Shown here one piece after another: positions 12,101 to 20,179 of a DNA stretch of 64,000 bases. The notes under the pieces are model-generated. The model was not told the DNA's origin. It saw only the letters and a list, made by a program, of their open reading frames with translations, and ran no database searches. Source of the DNA: DASRDU01 sp035652435 (lineage in GTDB: Bacteria; Acidobacteriota; Blastocatellia; RBC074); contig DASRDU010000081.1 of NCBI GenBank assembly GCA_035652435.1, positions 47,176-111,175 on the forward strand, in the 5' to 3' direction. Positions within the stretch are counted from its first letter, which is position 1; the number at the start of each line of letters is the position of its first letter. The translations under genes and the position numbers were made by a program.

Positions 12101-12303
12101 ATCTTGTCAGTGATTTCAGTCTCGACTTCCGCCGGGGCCGCGCCGGGCAGCCGCGTCGTGATCGTGACGACCGGGAATTCGACGCGCGGGAAGCGCTCAA
12201 TCGTCAGCCGGCTGTACGAGAAGAGGCCCAGCACCACGAGCGTCATAATCAGCATCGTGGCGAAGACCGGACGGCGGACACAAATCTCAGCTAATTTCTG
12301 CAT
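9118..12303 (-). CDS. RND multidrug efflux pump (HAE1/AcrB family)
   Basis: The 1061-residue protein is an inner-membrane proton/drug antiporter. It opens with the family signature (ICVRRPVFATMLIMTLVVLG), has two repeated halves each with a large periplasmic loop, and carries the paired aspartates of TM4 in GIVIDDAIVV near residue 405, which relay protons. The TM10 region has LVLFGMVKKNSILQID. Length is normal for the family. It is third in the operon after tetR and the adaptor and is followed by the TolC gene, so the set can build a complete tripartite pump. Substrates cannot be read from the sequence. Confidence 0.95.
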   Translation of the reverse strand: MQKLAEICVRRPVFATMLIMTLVVLGLFSYSRLTIERFPRVEFPVVTITTRLPGAAPAEVETEITDKIEQGVNTISGIEELRSTSSEGVSLVFVTFELERNLDSAAQDVRDKISTIIPLLPKNIDLPTVEKLDPDASPIMTLSVASNRSVREMSEYADKVLRRQIESVNGVGQVLIIGGRKRQINVNLDGNKLRAYNLTVSDVSRSLQAQNLEVPGGRVEEGARTLTLRTLGRLQSPEEFNQIVVSNRNGYPIKISDIGYTEDGVEEEETAGLLNEKPALLLNIRRQSGTNTVDVINAINERLNDVKKALPAGYSLEVVRDQSEFILASFHTIKEHLILGSILASIVVLLFMRNLRATIISAIAIPTSIISTFAVMEYFGITLNGPSMLGLTLSVGIVIDDAIVVLENVFRYIEEKGYRPFEAAIEGTREIGLAVMATTLSLVVIFLPVAFMQSIPGRFFKSVALTMAFAIMVSLVVSFTLTPMLSSRMFSKLKRKATDPWDLSSDSTAGAHSSKESWFFRMLDRGYTRLLTLSLHHRVVVVVVAILVFISTVPLFMKVGKDFFPKDDQSEYEVAFRAPEGTSVQATRDIAAKVAAGIRALPHVKYTLTTIGDSLQRLTNEAKIYVRIAPIEERTLTQFDVMTMTRDRVLAKYPDLRSSVQVVAAISGGGRQNTDIAYQLRGPDLDKLNEYSQELLRRLKALPGIVDADTSLIVGKPELRARIDRAKASDLGVSISDVAQSLRLLVGGDQVSTYNEGGEQYEVHVRASENFRTGAAGINQLNVPSTRLGGVGLDSVVKLEEASGPTQIERVARQRQVLVTANLRPGVPQSAITARLTKEMQEMKLPPAYVLAPAGSVKELVRTARGFMLAFLLSFIFMYIVLAAQFESFLHPITVLLALPLSLPFALVSLIVAQQSMNMFTLLGLLVLFGMVKKNSILQIDHTNGLIKKGMERHEALIQASRDRLRPILMTTIAFVAGIAPLAISKGSGAGINRSTSVVVIGGQSLCLLLTLLVTPVAYSLFDDLINATIWGRMKEWLAGTSEWLRQKAATATSSFLGLFG

Positions 12304-12325
12304 AACTCAACCCCAACCCGGGAGC

Positions 12326-12427
12326 GCACGCGGGGGCGCGTGCCGGTTTTGCGAATGCTCTCAATCACCCTGCTCAGGCCATCGCCGGGAGGCAGGCACG
12401 CGCCCCCGCGTGCCTGCCTCCCGGCGA
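12326..12427. repeat. REP/BIME-like GC palindromes between adaptor and pump genes
   Basis: Bases 12382-12402 and 12407-12427 form a perfect 21-bp hairpin with a four-base loop. Its core (GGCACGCGCCCCCGCGTGC, 12395-12413) reappears inverted at 12326-12344. Two inverted copies of one palindromic unit in one intergenic gap are typical of bacterial interspersed mosaic elements. The hairpin ends two bases before the adaptor stop codon, so it may also protect or attenuate the mRNA. No U-tract follows, so it is not a classic terminator. Confidence 0.7.
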
Positions 12428-12428
12428 G

Positions 12429-13769
12429 TCAGCGGCCACTCACAACCAGACTGTCCTGCTGCAGCTTGTCAGTATTGCTGATCGCCACCTTCTCGCCCTC
12501 TTTGACGCCTTCAGTGATTTCAATCAGGCTGCCGTCATTCACGCCCGTTTTCACCAGGCGCTCGACCGCCTTGCCGTTTTCGATCACGAAGACTTTGGTG
12601 AGTCCGGCGATCCTGACGACGGCGCTCTGCGGGACCATGACGCCCGTGCCGTGCCGCTCGGTGATCAGTTCCGACCTCGCGAACATGCCGGGGCGCAGCA
12701 GGTTGTTCGGGTTGGCGACTTCGGCTTCGACGGTCAGCGCGCGCGTCTTTTCGTCGAGCGACGGGCCAATGCGCACGATTCTGCCAGTGAAGGTGCGATC
12801 CGGAAGCGCTTCGGTTTTGAGCGTCATCGTCTGCCCGACGCGCACGGCGGCGGCTGACGCTTCGGGGATGTCGGCGCGCAGCCTGAGCGGGTTGACCCGC
12901 ACGAGCGTGACGATCTTGTTGCCGACCGCGACGTAAGCGCCGCGCGCGACATGCTTTTCCTTGACCGCGCCGCTGATGGGCGAACGGACGACCGTATCGG
13001 TGAGCGATTTGCGCGCCAGATTGATCGCGGCGCGCTGCTGTTCGACCACCGCCAGCTGCTGATTGACCGCATCAACCGCCGCCTGGTAACGCGCCCGCGC
13101 GGCGTTGTAGTTGGTGACGGCCAGATCGTAGGCCGAGCGCGAGATGTCGCCCTTTTCGATGAGGGCGGTCGAGCGGTCCAGATCCATCTTCGTCCAGTCA
13201 ACCTGAGTCTTCGCCACGCGGACGTCGGAGGCCCGGTCGGGATCGAACTTTTCGCCGTCCTTCATCCCCAGCCGCGCGAGCGTCTGTTTGAGCGTGGCCT
13301 CGGCCTGTTCGAGCCTGAGCTGGGCGTCGCGGTTGTCAATCTGCGCGATGACCTGACCCTGTTGCACGTAGCTGCCGAAATCCACGTTCAATTTGGCAAT
13401 CTCGCCGGCGATCTGTGAGGAGACGACCACTTCTTCGTCAGCCGCGAGCGAGCCGACCACCTCGATGCCGCGCGGCATTTCGCGCGAAATCGCGGCGGCG
13501 GTCGTCACTTCGACCGGCTGTGGTTTTGCGGCCTCGGCAGTAGTAGCTGAGCCGGATGCACTGGCCGCAGCTTTTGCCTCCTTTGCGTTCCGCCGCCCGC
13601 CGAAGAGGAAGAGACCGACCGCGACGAGCGCCACCACCACGAAGAGCAGCAGCGCGATCCGGCCCGCCCGCGGCGACGACCTGCGTTCGTTGATCCCGGT
13701 CGTCTCCGGGCGGGAAGGTTGGGTGTTTCTGAGGTCGTCGGCTTCGATTAGTGTGCTTCGATCTTTCAT
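12429..13769 (-). CDS. RND efflux periplasmic adaptor (membrane fusion protein)
   Basis: The 446-residue product links the RND pump to TolC. A cytoplasmic N-terminus of about 35 residues precedes one membrane anchor (RIALLLFVVVALVAVGLFLF), so there is no lipobox. The barrel-sandwich/lipoyl half starts near 90 (VVVSSQIAGEIAKLNVDFGS, QGQVIAQIDNRDAQL). A long alpha-hairpin spans about 140-230, then the second lipoyl half (VVRSPISGAVKEKHVARGAY), a beta-barrel, and a membrane-proximal domain (KVFVIENGKAVERLVKTG). It lies 49 bases after tetR and directly before the pump gene in the same operon. Confidence 0.94.
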   Translation of the reverse strand: MKDRSTLIEADDLRNTQPSRPETTGINERRSSPRAGRIALLLFVVVALVAVGLFLFGGRRNAKEAKAAASASGSATTAEAAKPQPVEVTTAAAISREMPRGIEVVGSLAADEEVVVSSQIAGEIAKLNVDFGSYVQQGQVIAQIDNRDAQLRLEQAEATLKQTLARLGMKDGEKFDPDRASDVRVAKTQVDWTKMDLDRSTALIEKGDISRSAYDLAVTNYNAARARYQAAVDAVNQQLAVVEQQRAAINLARKSLTDTVVRSPISGAVKEKHVARGAYVAVGNKIVTLVRVNPLRLRADIPEASAAAVRVGQTMTLKTEALPDRTFTGRIVRIGPSLDEKTRALTVEAEVANPNNLLRPGMFARSELITERHGTGVMVPQSAVVRIAGLTKVFVIENGKAVERLVKTGVNDGSLIEITEGVKEGEKVAISNTDKLQQDSLVVSGR

Positions 13770-13818
13770 GGTTTCAGGCCACCTGAATGTCAGTCAGTGA
13801 TGTTGTTCTGCCGGTGAT

Positions 13819-14517
13819 TCAACCAAGCCGCTTTCTCAGCGCGCGGCGAAAACCACGGCTGCTTCCCCGGAGGTTGGTGAGGCTGCCGAGAAAAAGGTCG
13901 GTGAAGCGTTCCGCCGCCTGGCGGTTCGAGATGCGGAGTTCGTTGGCGGGATGGTCACGTCCATAAAGCTTGTTGGTCTGCGCGTGGTAAATTACCATGC
14001 CGAAAAAGGCGCGCGTGGCCGTCAGCGGGTCAACCCTGCGGAACGCGCCGTCCGCCACCCGCTTCCTGATGTACTCGGCCATGCGGCGATGATGTCGTGA
14101 AACCTGATTACGAAAAAAGATGTCCGAGAGTTCGTGCCCTTCGAGCGCGCTGTAAAAAAGCAGCCGCATGAACGCATCGTCGTGTTCGTGCTTTTCGAGG
14201 ATGTGAAAAGCGATGGTCTCGAACACCCGGCGGTCGTCGCCGCGCCGCATCGCCTCCTCGACCTCGACCTCCAGACTCTGCAACTCCTCGGTGCAGGCCT
14301 TCTGGTCAATGATCGCCGAATAGAGGTCGTGCTTGGTCGCGAAGTGGCGGAAGATGATTGCCTCATTCACGCCCGCCGCCAGCGCGATCTCCCGGGTCGT
14401 CGTGCCGCGGAAGCCGCGCTGTGAGAAGAGCTGGATCGCCACGTCAATGATCTGCTGGCGCCGGTCCTCGCCCGACATGCGCGTGGCGGGCCTGATCTGT
14501 TCCTGTCTGGTTGCCAT
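13819..14517 (-). CDS. TetR-family repressor of the efflux operon
   Basis: The product has the TetR N-terminal helix-turn-helix (RRQQIIDVAIQLFSQRGF, TTREIALAAGVNEAIIFRHF), followed by a divergent all-helical ligand domain. The Met at 14517 gives the normal short lead (MATRQEQIRPATRM); an in-frame Met at 14577 would add 20 Gly/Thr-rich residues and has no ribosome site, so it is less likely. TetR proteins repress by binding a palindrome and let go when a ligand fills the C-terminal pocket. Two fitting palindromes lie just upstream (14612-14674), so it probably represses itself and the pump genes behind it. Confidence 0.9.
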   Translation of the reverse strand: MATRQEQIRPATRMSGEDRRQQIIDVAIQLFSQRGFRGTTTREIALAAGVNEAIIFRHFATKHDLYSAIIDQKACTEELQSLEVEVEEAMRRGDDRRVFETIAFHILEKHEHDDAFMRLLFYSALEGHELSDIFFRNQVSRHHRRMAEYIRKRVADGAFRRVDPLTATRAFFGMVIYHAQTNKLYGRDHPANELRISNRQAAERFTDLFLGSLTNLRGSSRGFRRALRKRLG

Positions 14518-14611
14518 AGTTGATGTTGCCCGGACTCCTGTTCCGGTGTTTCCCGCCGGGACTGTTCCGGCGGTCATCGGGGAAGTGGAACGTCCGCCGG
14601 GTCGTTTGTAA

Positions 14612-14627
14612 GTAAGTGCCTACTTAC
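14612..14627. promoter_or_regulatory. TetR operator 1 (GTAAGT-N4-ACTTAC)
   Basis: The site reads GTAAGT, GCCT, ACTTAC: perfect six-base arms with a four-base spacer, 95 bases upstream of the chosen tetR start. The same arms recur at 14659. Size and symmetry fit a TetR dimer site. Confidence 0.75.
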
Positions 14628-14658
14628 CACAGGGCGCGGGCCGGACGCAAGGGGACTT

Positions 14659-14674
14659 GTAAGTAGTCACTTAC
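14659..14674. promoter_or_regulatory. TetR operator 2 (GTAAGT-N4-ACTTAC)
   Basis: The site reads GTAAGT, AGTC, ACTTAC, with arms identical to operator 1. The centres are 47 bases apart. Two exact copies in one short gap make chance unlikely and point to double operator control of the efflux operon promoter. Confidence 0.75.
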
Positions 14675-14784
14675 CAGAGGGGGGGGCGCGGGCCCGTTTC
14701 CTGATGCGGAGCGAGGGGCCGACCGGCTTCACTTTACAGTGACTTAAGGCGTGGTTGCCGGCGCCCGATCCGGCAAAAAAATTG

Positions 14785-14814
14785 TTGCCTCTGCGGATTC
14801 GTCCGGCATAAAAT
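14785..14814 (+). promoter_or_regulatory. Possible sigma-70 type promoter for the DUF3857 pair
   Basis: TTGCCT at 14785 and TAAAAT at 14809 are separated by 18 bases, about 130 bases before the first DUF3857 gene. The match is partial and the rest of 14680-14941 shows nothing else clear. Confidence 0.35.
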
Positions 14815-14941
14815 CCGGCCCGTTGATGCCCGAGTCCGTCGAGTCTGAAACAGCCAGTAGTCGCTCTTCAGCCGGTTCACACAAGCCATCTTCCATTCCG
14901 GATCAGTCCCGCACTTGTGATCCGGAGAAAGGTCAGAACAA

Positions 14942-16921
14942 ATGAAAGTCTCCCGCACCCCAGCCCCACTGCTGATCTCCCTGTTTATCGCCTTCGTGGC
15001 CGCCGTGCCGGCGCTCGCCGGTGATGACTGGAAGCCGATTGACCCGGCCCACCTGGCGATGAAAGCGCCGGTGGTCGAGAAGGACGCCGACGCCGAAGCC
15101 ATCTTCTGGGAAGTGAGAATCTCCGTCGAGGACGCGGGGAGCGAATACCGCACGACGTTTTTCCATTACGTCCGGATCAAGGTCTTCACCGAGCGCGGCA
15201 AAGAGAAGCAGAGTACGATTGAACTGCCTTATCTGGACAAGTGGAGGATCAGCGACGTCGTCGGGCGGACGATCAAACCGGACGGCTCGATCGTCGAGCT
15301 GAAGAAGGATCAGGTCTTTGACCGCACGGCCATCAAATTCGGCGGGCGCAAGGTCAAGGTCAAATCCTTCGCCATGCCGGGCGTGGAGCCCGGCGCCATT
15401 ATCGAATACAGGTGGCGCGAGGCCCGGCCCACGTCTTATTACACGGAATTGCAGTTCCAGCGCGAGGTCCCGGTGCAGAGCGTCAAATATTACATCAAGA
15501 CGCTGAGCATTCCCAATCTGGGCCTGAAGGCGATGCCTTTTCACTGTCAGCCTTCGCCGCTCTACAAGGAGAAGGACGGGTATCAGAGTACCGGCATGGT
15601 GAACGTCCCGGCCTTCCGCGAAGAGCCGCGGATGCCGCCCGAGGATGAAGTGCGCATGTGGATGCTGCTCTATTATTCGAAGGCCGAGAAATACGAGCCG
15701 GAAAAGTTCTGGAGGGAGTACGGCAAAAAGCAGTATGACGAATACAAGTCGGCGATGAAGGTCAACGATGACGTGCGCAAGGCCGCGGCTGAGGCGGTCG
15801 GTGACGCGACCACGCCGGAGCAGAAGCTGGAAAGAATCCTCTTCTACTGCCGCACGAAGATCAAAAATATTCAGAGCGACGCGTCGGGCCTGACCGAAGC
15901 CGACATCAAAAAGATGAAGGAGAACCGGTCGCCCTCCGACACGCTCAAGCGCGGCTACGGCGACCTGAAGAACATTGACATGCTCTTTGCCGCGATGGCC
16001 GCCGCCAGCGGGCTGGAAGCGCGACCGGTGCGACTGGGTGATCGCGGCTCTTCGTTTTTTGACCGGAGTTTCCCGGACGAATACTTCATGCGGTACTCGG
16101 TGATCGCCGTGAAGGTCGGCAGCGACTGGAAGTTCTTCGACCCGTCGAGTACCTACACGCCTTACGGCATGCTGCGCTGGGGGCAGGAAGGCATCCCGGC
16201 GCTGGTCACGGATTCAAAGGAGCCGGCTTTTGTGGACACGCCGCTCTCGCCGCCGGAGAGGTCGGTCGAAAAGACGATCGGTAAATTCAAGCTCAGTGAG
16301 GATGGCACGCTCGAAGGCGATGCGCAGATCGAGCTGACCGGGCACCTCGGCGAGCGCGCCAAGGATGACAACGACGACGACTCGCCGCAGAAGCGCGAAG
16401 AGACTTTGCGCAATATCATCAAAAAACGGATGAGTACGGCGGAAGTCTCCAACATCCGCATCGAGAATGTCACCGACCCGATCAAGCCGTTCATTTACGC
16501 TTTTCACGTCAAGGTCCCGGGTTATGCCACGCGCACGGGCAAACGCCTGTTCGTCCAGCCCGCGTTCTTCCAGTTCGGCGAAGGGCCGCTCTTCCCGACG
16601 ACCGAGCGCAAACACGCGGTCTATTTCGAATACGCGTGGCTCGAAGACAGCGTCGTCAACATCGAAATGCCCGAAGGCTTCGCGCTCGACAACGCCGAGG
16701 CGCCGGAATCCTTCAACGCCAACGACATCGTCAAATGCGAAGTCAAACTGGGGATCGGGACGGACAAGAAGTCGCTGGTTTACACCCGCCGTCTGAAGGT
16801 GAATGGCATGCTCTTCCCGGTCACCAGCTATCCGACGCTCAAGCAGGTCTTCGATTTCCTGCACAAGCAGGATAATCACGCCGTCACGCTCAAACTCACC
16901 GCTGCGGCTTCTTCAAACTGA
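14942..16921 (+). CDS. DUF3857/transglutaminase-like protein, catalytic residues lost
   Basis: The 659-residue product starts at ATG 14942 behind GGAGAAAGG. A signal peptide (LLISLFIAFVAAVPALAGDD) leads into the beta-rich DUF3857 domain (about 50-230), then a transglutaminase-like core at about 290-440, then a C-terminal beta domain. In the core the usual Cys of the GDC motif is Leu (YGDLKNID, residue 342), and the usual His region reads FMRYSVIAVKV without His; the Asp region is kept (FFDPSSTYTP). It is therefore probably not a working peptidase or cross-linker but a binding or scaffolding copy. It lies 26 bases before a paralogue of exactly the same length that keeps the catalytic residues. 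Confidence 0.88.
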   Translation: MKVSRTPAPLLISLFIAFVAAVPALAGDDWKPIDPAHLAMKAPVVEKDADAEAIFWEVRISVEDAGSEYRTTFFHYVRIKVFTERGKEKQSTIELPYLDKWRISDVVGRTIKPDGSIVELKKDQVFDRTAIKFGGRKVKVKSFAMPGVEPGAIIEYRWREARPTSYYTELQFQREVPVQSVKYYIKTLSIPNLGLKAMPFHCQPSPLYKEKDGYQSTGMVNVPAFREEPRMPPEDEVRMWMLLYYSKAEKYEPEKFWREYGKKQYDEYKSAMKVNDDVRKAAAEAVGDATTPEQKLERILFYCRTKIKNIQSDASGLTEADIKKMKENRSPSDTLKRGYGDLKNIDMLFAAMAAASGLEARPVRLGDRGSSFFDRSFPDEYFMRYSVIAVKVGSDWKFFDPSSTYTPYGMLRWGQEGIPALVTDSKEPAFVDTPLSPPERSVEKTIGKFKLSEDGTLEGDAQIELTGHLGERAKDDNDDDSPQKREETLRNIIKKRMSTAEVSNIRIENVTDPIKPFIYAFHVKVPGYATRTGKRLFVQPAFFQFGEGPLFPTTERKHAVYFEYAWLEDSVVNIEMPEGFALDNAEAPESFNANDIVKCEVKLGIGTDKKSLVYTRRLKVNGMLFPVTSYPTLKQVFDFLHKQDNHAVTLKLTAAASSN

Positions 16922-16947
16922 AAAGTTCAGAACCCAGGGAGGGACTC

Positions 16948-18927
16948 ATGCTGCGAAAGATAATTTCTCATACTCCGGCTCTGATACTGCTGGTTCTGAT
17001 CTGCCTTGTTACGGCCCGGGCCGGTGACGACGTGCCGGCCTGGTTGCGTCAGGCCGCGGCGAACAACCCCACCGTCACTGACAAGGATGCCAAAGCCGTC
17101 GTCCTGCACGATGAAACCAGAGTCACGGTCGGGGACGACGGGCGCGTGATGACGGTGACGACTCAGGCCGTGCGGATCCTCTCGCGCGAAGGGCGCGGGG
17201 AGGCGGTGGCGGCGACGGTTTACAACACCGAAACCGAAAAGGTGAAGGAGATGCAGGCCTGGATGATCCGCCCGTCAGGCCAGGTCATCAAATACGGCAA
17301 GGACAGGATGGTGGATGCCATCGCCAGCGACGATGACATTTACGATGAGGCGCGGCGCCGCGTGATTTCGGGCAGGGACGACGCGGAGCCGGGCTCGGTC
17401 TTCGGCTTTGAGATCGTCCAGGAGACTAAGGAAGTCTTCTCGCAGTTCGACTGGGCTTTCGGCGGCGATCAGCCGGTCGTGGCCTCGCGCATCAGCGTGA
17501 CCGTCCCCGCGGGCTGGCGTGCCGAAGGGACAGTCTTCAACCACTCGAAGATCGAGCCGGCCGTCAGCGGTTCGACTTACACCTGGGAGGCGCGCGACCT
17601 CGAAGCCATCAGGCATGAACCGGCCAGCCCGAGCGGCGCGAATCTGGTAGCGCGCATCTCCGTCAGAGTCTTCCCGCCCGCGGGCAGGAGCGCGGGGATG
17701 CTGCGGACCTTCGAGACCTGGCCGGACGTCTCACGCTTCATCAGCGAACTCTCCGACCCGCAGGTTCAACTTGATGACGCGCTGGCCGGCAAAGCCCGTG
17801 AGCTGATCGCGGAGGCGAAGACGGAGTTCGAAAAAATCCAGGCCATCGGCCGTTACGCGCAAAACATCAAGTATGTCTCGATCCAGATCGGGGTCGGGCG
17901 CGGCGGCGGCATTCGCCCTCACTCGTCGCTCGAGGTCTTCAGGAAGTCTTACGGCGACTGCAAGGACAAAGCCAACCTGATGCGCGCCATGCTCAGGGCC
18001 GTCGGGATTACGGCGTATCCGGTCGGCATTTATTCCGGCGATCCGACCTACGTGCGCGCCGAACTGCCTTCGCCCAATCAGTTCAACCACTGCATCATTG
18101 CCATCAAAGTCAGCGACGCCGTGCAGGTGCCGACGATCATCACGCACCCGAAGCTGGGGCGGCTGATGATCTTCGACCCGACGGATGTCTACACCCCGGT
18201 CGGCGATCTGCCCTGGTACCTGCAGGGAAGCCAGGCGCTGGTCGTGGCCGGTGCCGATGGCGACCTGTTGAAGATGCCGGTCACCCCGCCCGAAGCGAAT
18301 CGGCTGGAACGCCAGTCCGAAGTCACGCTGACGCCTGAAGGCTCGATCACCGCCGTTGTTCATGAGCGCGCCGCCGGCCAGTCTGCTGCCGCCTTCCGGC
18401 ACGAGTTCCGCCGCAAGTCGCAGCCCGATTACATGAAGATGATCGAACGCTGGGTGACGAGCGGCGCGACCGGCGCGAAGGTGATCAAGGTCGAACCGAG
18501 TGACAATAACGTGGAGGGAAAATTCGGACTCGATGTGGAATTCACTGTGCCGAACTATGCGCAATCCATGCGCGGGAAACTGCTCGTTTTCAAACCGGCG
18601 GTCGTCTTCCGCCGCGAGCAGGTGGTATTGATCGAGCCGAAGCGCAAATACCCGGTCGTGCTGAAATCGGAAGCCTACTCCGAGACGGTGCGGGTGAAAT
18701 TGCCGGAGGGCTTCGAGGTGGATGAAATCCCCGACGCGACCAGGCTGGACGCGCCGTTCGGCAAATACAGCGCGAGCTGGGAAGTGAAGGAGGGATACCT
18801 GATCTTCACCCGCTCCTGCGTGATTCAGGCGACGACGATTCCGGCGGAGCAGTACCTGCTGGTGCGCGTCTTCTTCGACCGCATGCGCGGGGCTGAACTC
18901 GCCCCCGTGGTGCTGGCGAAGAAATAA
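16948..18927 (+). CDS. DUF3857/transglutaminase-like protein, catalytic residues present
   Basis: The second 659-residue paralogue starts at ATG 16948 after CAGGGAGGG. A signal peptide precedes a DUF3857 domain and a transglutaminase-like core. The catalytic Cys is in SYGDCKDKA (residue 338), His in FNHCIIAIKV, Asp in IFDPTDVYTP, so the triad looks complete. Such envelope proteins are thought to act on proteins or peptidoglycan peptides, but no substrate is established that I can name. Transcription ends at the strong hairpin right after the gene. The pair probably works together, one active and one inactive partner. Confidence 0.9.
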   Translation: MLRKIISHTPALILLVLICLVTARAGDDVPAWLRQAAANNPTVTDKDAKAVVLHDETRVTVGDDGRVMTVTTQAVRILSREGRGEAVAATVYNTETEKVKEMQAWMIRPSGQVIKYGKDRMVDAIASDDDIYDEARRRVISGRDDAEPGSVFGFEIVQETKEVFSQFDWAFGGDQPVVASRISVTVPAGWRAEGTVFNHSKIEPAVSGSTYTWEARDLEAIRHEPASPSGANLVARISVRVFPPAGRSAGMLRTFETWPDVSRFISELSDPQVQLDDALAGKARELIAEAKTEFEKIQAIGRYAQNIKYVSIQIGVGRGGGIRPHSSLEVFRKSYGDCKDKANLMRAMLRAVGITAYPVGIYSGDPTYVRAELPSPNQFNHCIIAIKVSDAVQVPTIITHPKLGRLMIFDPTDVYTPVGDLPWYLQGSQALVVAGADGDLLKMPVTPPEANRLERQSEVTLTPEGSITAVVHERAAGQSAAAFRHEFRRKSQPDYMKMIERWVTSGATGAKVIKVEPSDNNVEGKFGLDVEFTVPNYAQSMRGKLLVFKPAVVFRREQVVLIEPKRKYPVVLKSEAYSETVRVKLPEGFEVDEIPDATRLDAPFGKYSASWEVKEGYLIFTRSCVIQATTIPAEQYLLVRVFFDRMRGAELAPVVLAKK

Positions 18928-18951
18928 AACCCGGAAAGACTGATCGGGAGT

Positions 18952-19002
18952 CGAAAGCGCGGCCGGGAGAACCGAGGAACTCTCCCGGCCGCGCTTTCGC
19001 TT
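18952..19002. terminator. Strong bidirectional intrinsic terminator
   Basis: A perfect 19-bp stem (18952-18970 with 18981-18999), ten-base loop, followed by CTTTTAT on the + strand and preceded by A-rich sequence for the other strand. It sits between the convergent DUF3857 and phosphoesterase genes and can end both transcripts. Confidence 0.85.
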
Positions 19003-19950
19003 TTATGGCCGGCCGGCGGACAGCTTGAAGACGGTGACTTCCGGCCTCGCGCAGAATCTGACCCGCGGGGCGTCGCCGCCTTCCATGCCGATCCCTCTGT
19101 TCACATAGAGCCAGGTCTCCCCCACGCGATGCAACCTTGATTCGTACTTCTTGCCGAAGCGCGAAAACGTGACGAGCGCCCCGTAAAAGGGCAGCGCCAC
19201 CTGACCGCCATGCGTGTGCCCGGCGCAGTAGAGGTCAATTTTCCGCCGCGCGATCGCTTCGATCTCGTCGGGGTAGTGGTAGAGGAAAACAGAAAAGGCG
19301 CCGGCCGGGATGGCTTCGAGCGTTTCCGCGTTCTGGAATTCCCCACCCGCGGGCGCCCCCGTAATCCAGAGGCTCATCCCTGCCACGTCAACTTTCACGG
19401 CCTCGCCCTTCAGTTCGCGCGCGCCGGTCCCGCCGAACAGATCCATTTCAGACCAGAAATTCACGTCCCAGTTGCCCCTGACCGCGAAAGTCGGCGCAAG
19501 GCCCGCGAGCCGCGTCAGGCACCGCTTCAGGACGGGCAGGCCCGCGGGCGAGTTGATCGAATCGCCGGTGAAAACGATCAGGTCGGGTCGTTCGGCGGCA
19601 ATCAGGTCAGGGAGTTTCTCTTCGAGCCGCACCTTCGGGTCGCAGTGCAGGTCGGAGATGTGAACGAGCCTGATCGGGCGCGACGCGCCCGCGAGCTTGG
19701 GGCTCACGAGGCCGACCCTGCTGACCTCGGGCCAGTAAGGTTCGACGAAGTACCCGTAAGCGAAGCACAGCGCGCCGGCCACCGCGACGCCGAATGCCAG
19801 GGCGCTCGTCAGCCACTCGCGGCGGCTGATCGGCTCCCGGCGCAGGAAGCGCCGGATGAGCAGTCTGACCACGACCCACGCCGCGACCGTGTAAACGATG
19901 GCGATGGCCAGGAGAAACAGGAGGACACGGATCAGTTCGGCAGTCTGCAT
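19003..19950 (-). CDS. Membrane-anchored metallophosphoesterase
   Basis: The 315-residue product has two N-terminal membrane segments (about 6-30 and 50-70) and a calcineurin-like catalytic domain with all motifs: LVHISDLHCD, VFTGDSINS, VRGNWD, YHYPDEIE, and CAGHTHGGQ. These bind two metal ions and hydrolyse phosphoesters, in YkuE/YaeI-type proteins probably phospholipid-linked substrates. GNWD replaces the more common GNHD, as also seen in some subfamilies. It stands alone, convergent with the DUF3857 pair. Confidence 0.9.
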   Translation of the reverse strand: MQTAELIRVLLFLLAIAIVYTVAAWVVVRLLIRRFLRREPISRREWLTSALAFGVAVAGALCFAYGYFVEPYWPEVSRVGLVSPKLAGASRPIRLVHISDLHCDPKVRLEEKLPDLIAAERPDLIVFTGDSINSPAGLPVLKRCLTRLAGLAPTFAVRGNWDVNFWSEMDLFGGTGARELKGEAVKVDVAGMSLWITGAPAGGEFQNAETLEAIPAGAFSVFLYHYPDEIEAIARRKIDLYCAGHTHGGQVALPFYGALVTFSRFGKKYESRLHRVGETWLYVNRGIGMEGGDAPRVRFCARPEVTVFKLSAGRP

Positions 19951-20179
19951 ACGGCCCGAGTCTTCATATCCGGGGCGCGAAAGTCAATTCTGGTTTCACC
20001 GATTTTTTCAACCCGGTCACCGCGATCCGGTTGCAGATGAGCCGACGATCCACATACAATCCGCGCCTGCATTATTCGTGGCGCGCGTCTGCGCGATCGC
20101 GCCACAACCCCATCAAACCAACACTGGCGTGGACAGGCGTGATTTACCGGATCGCGACTTGTTCTCCCGGGAGATGTAT

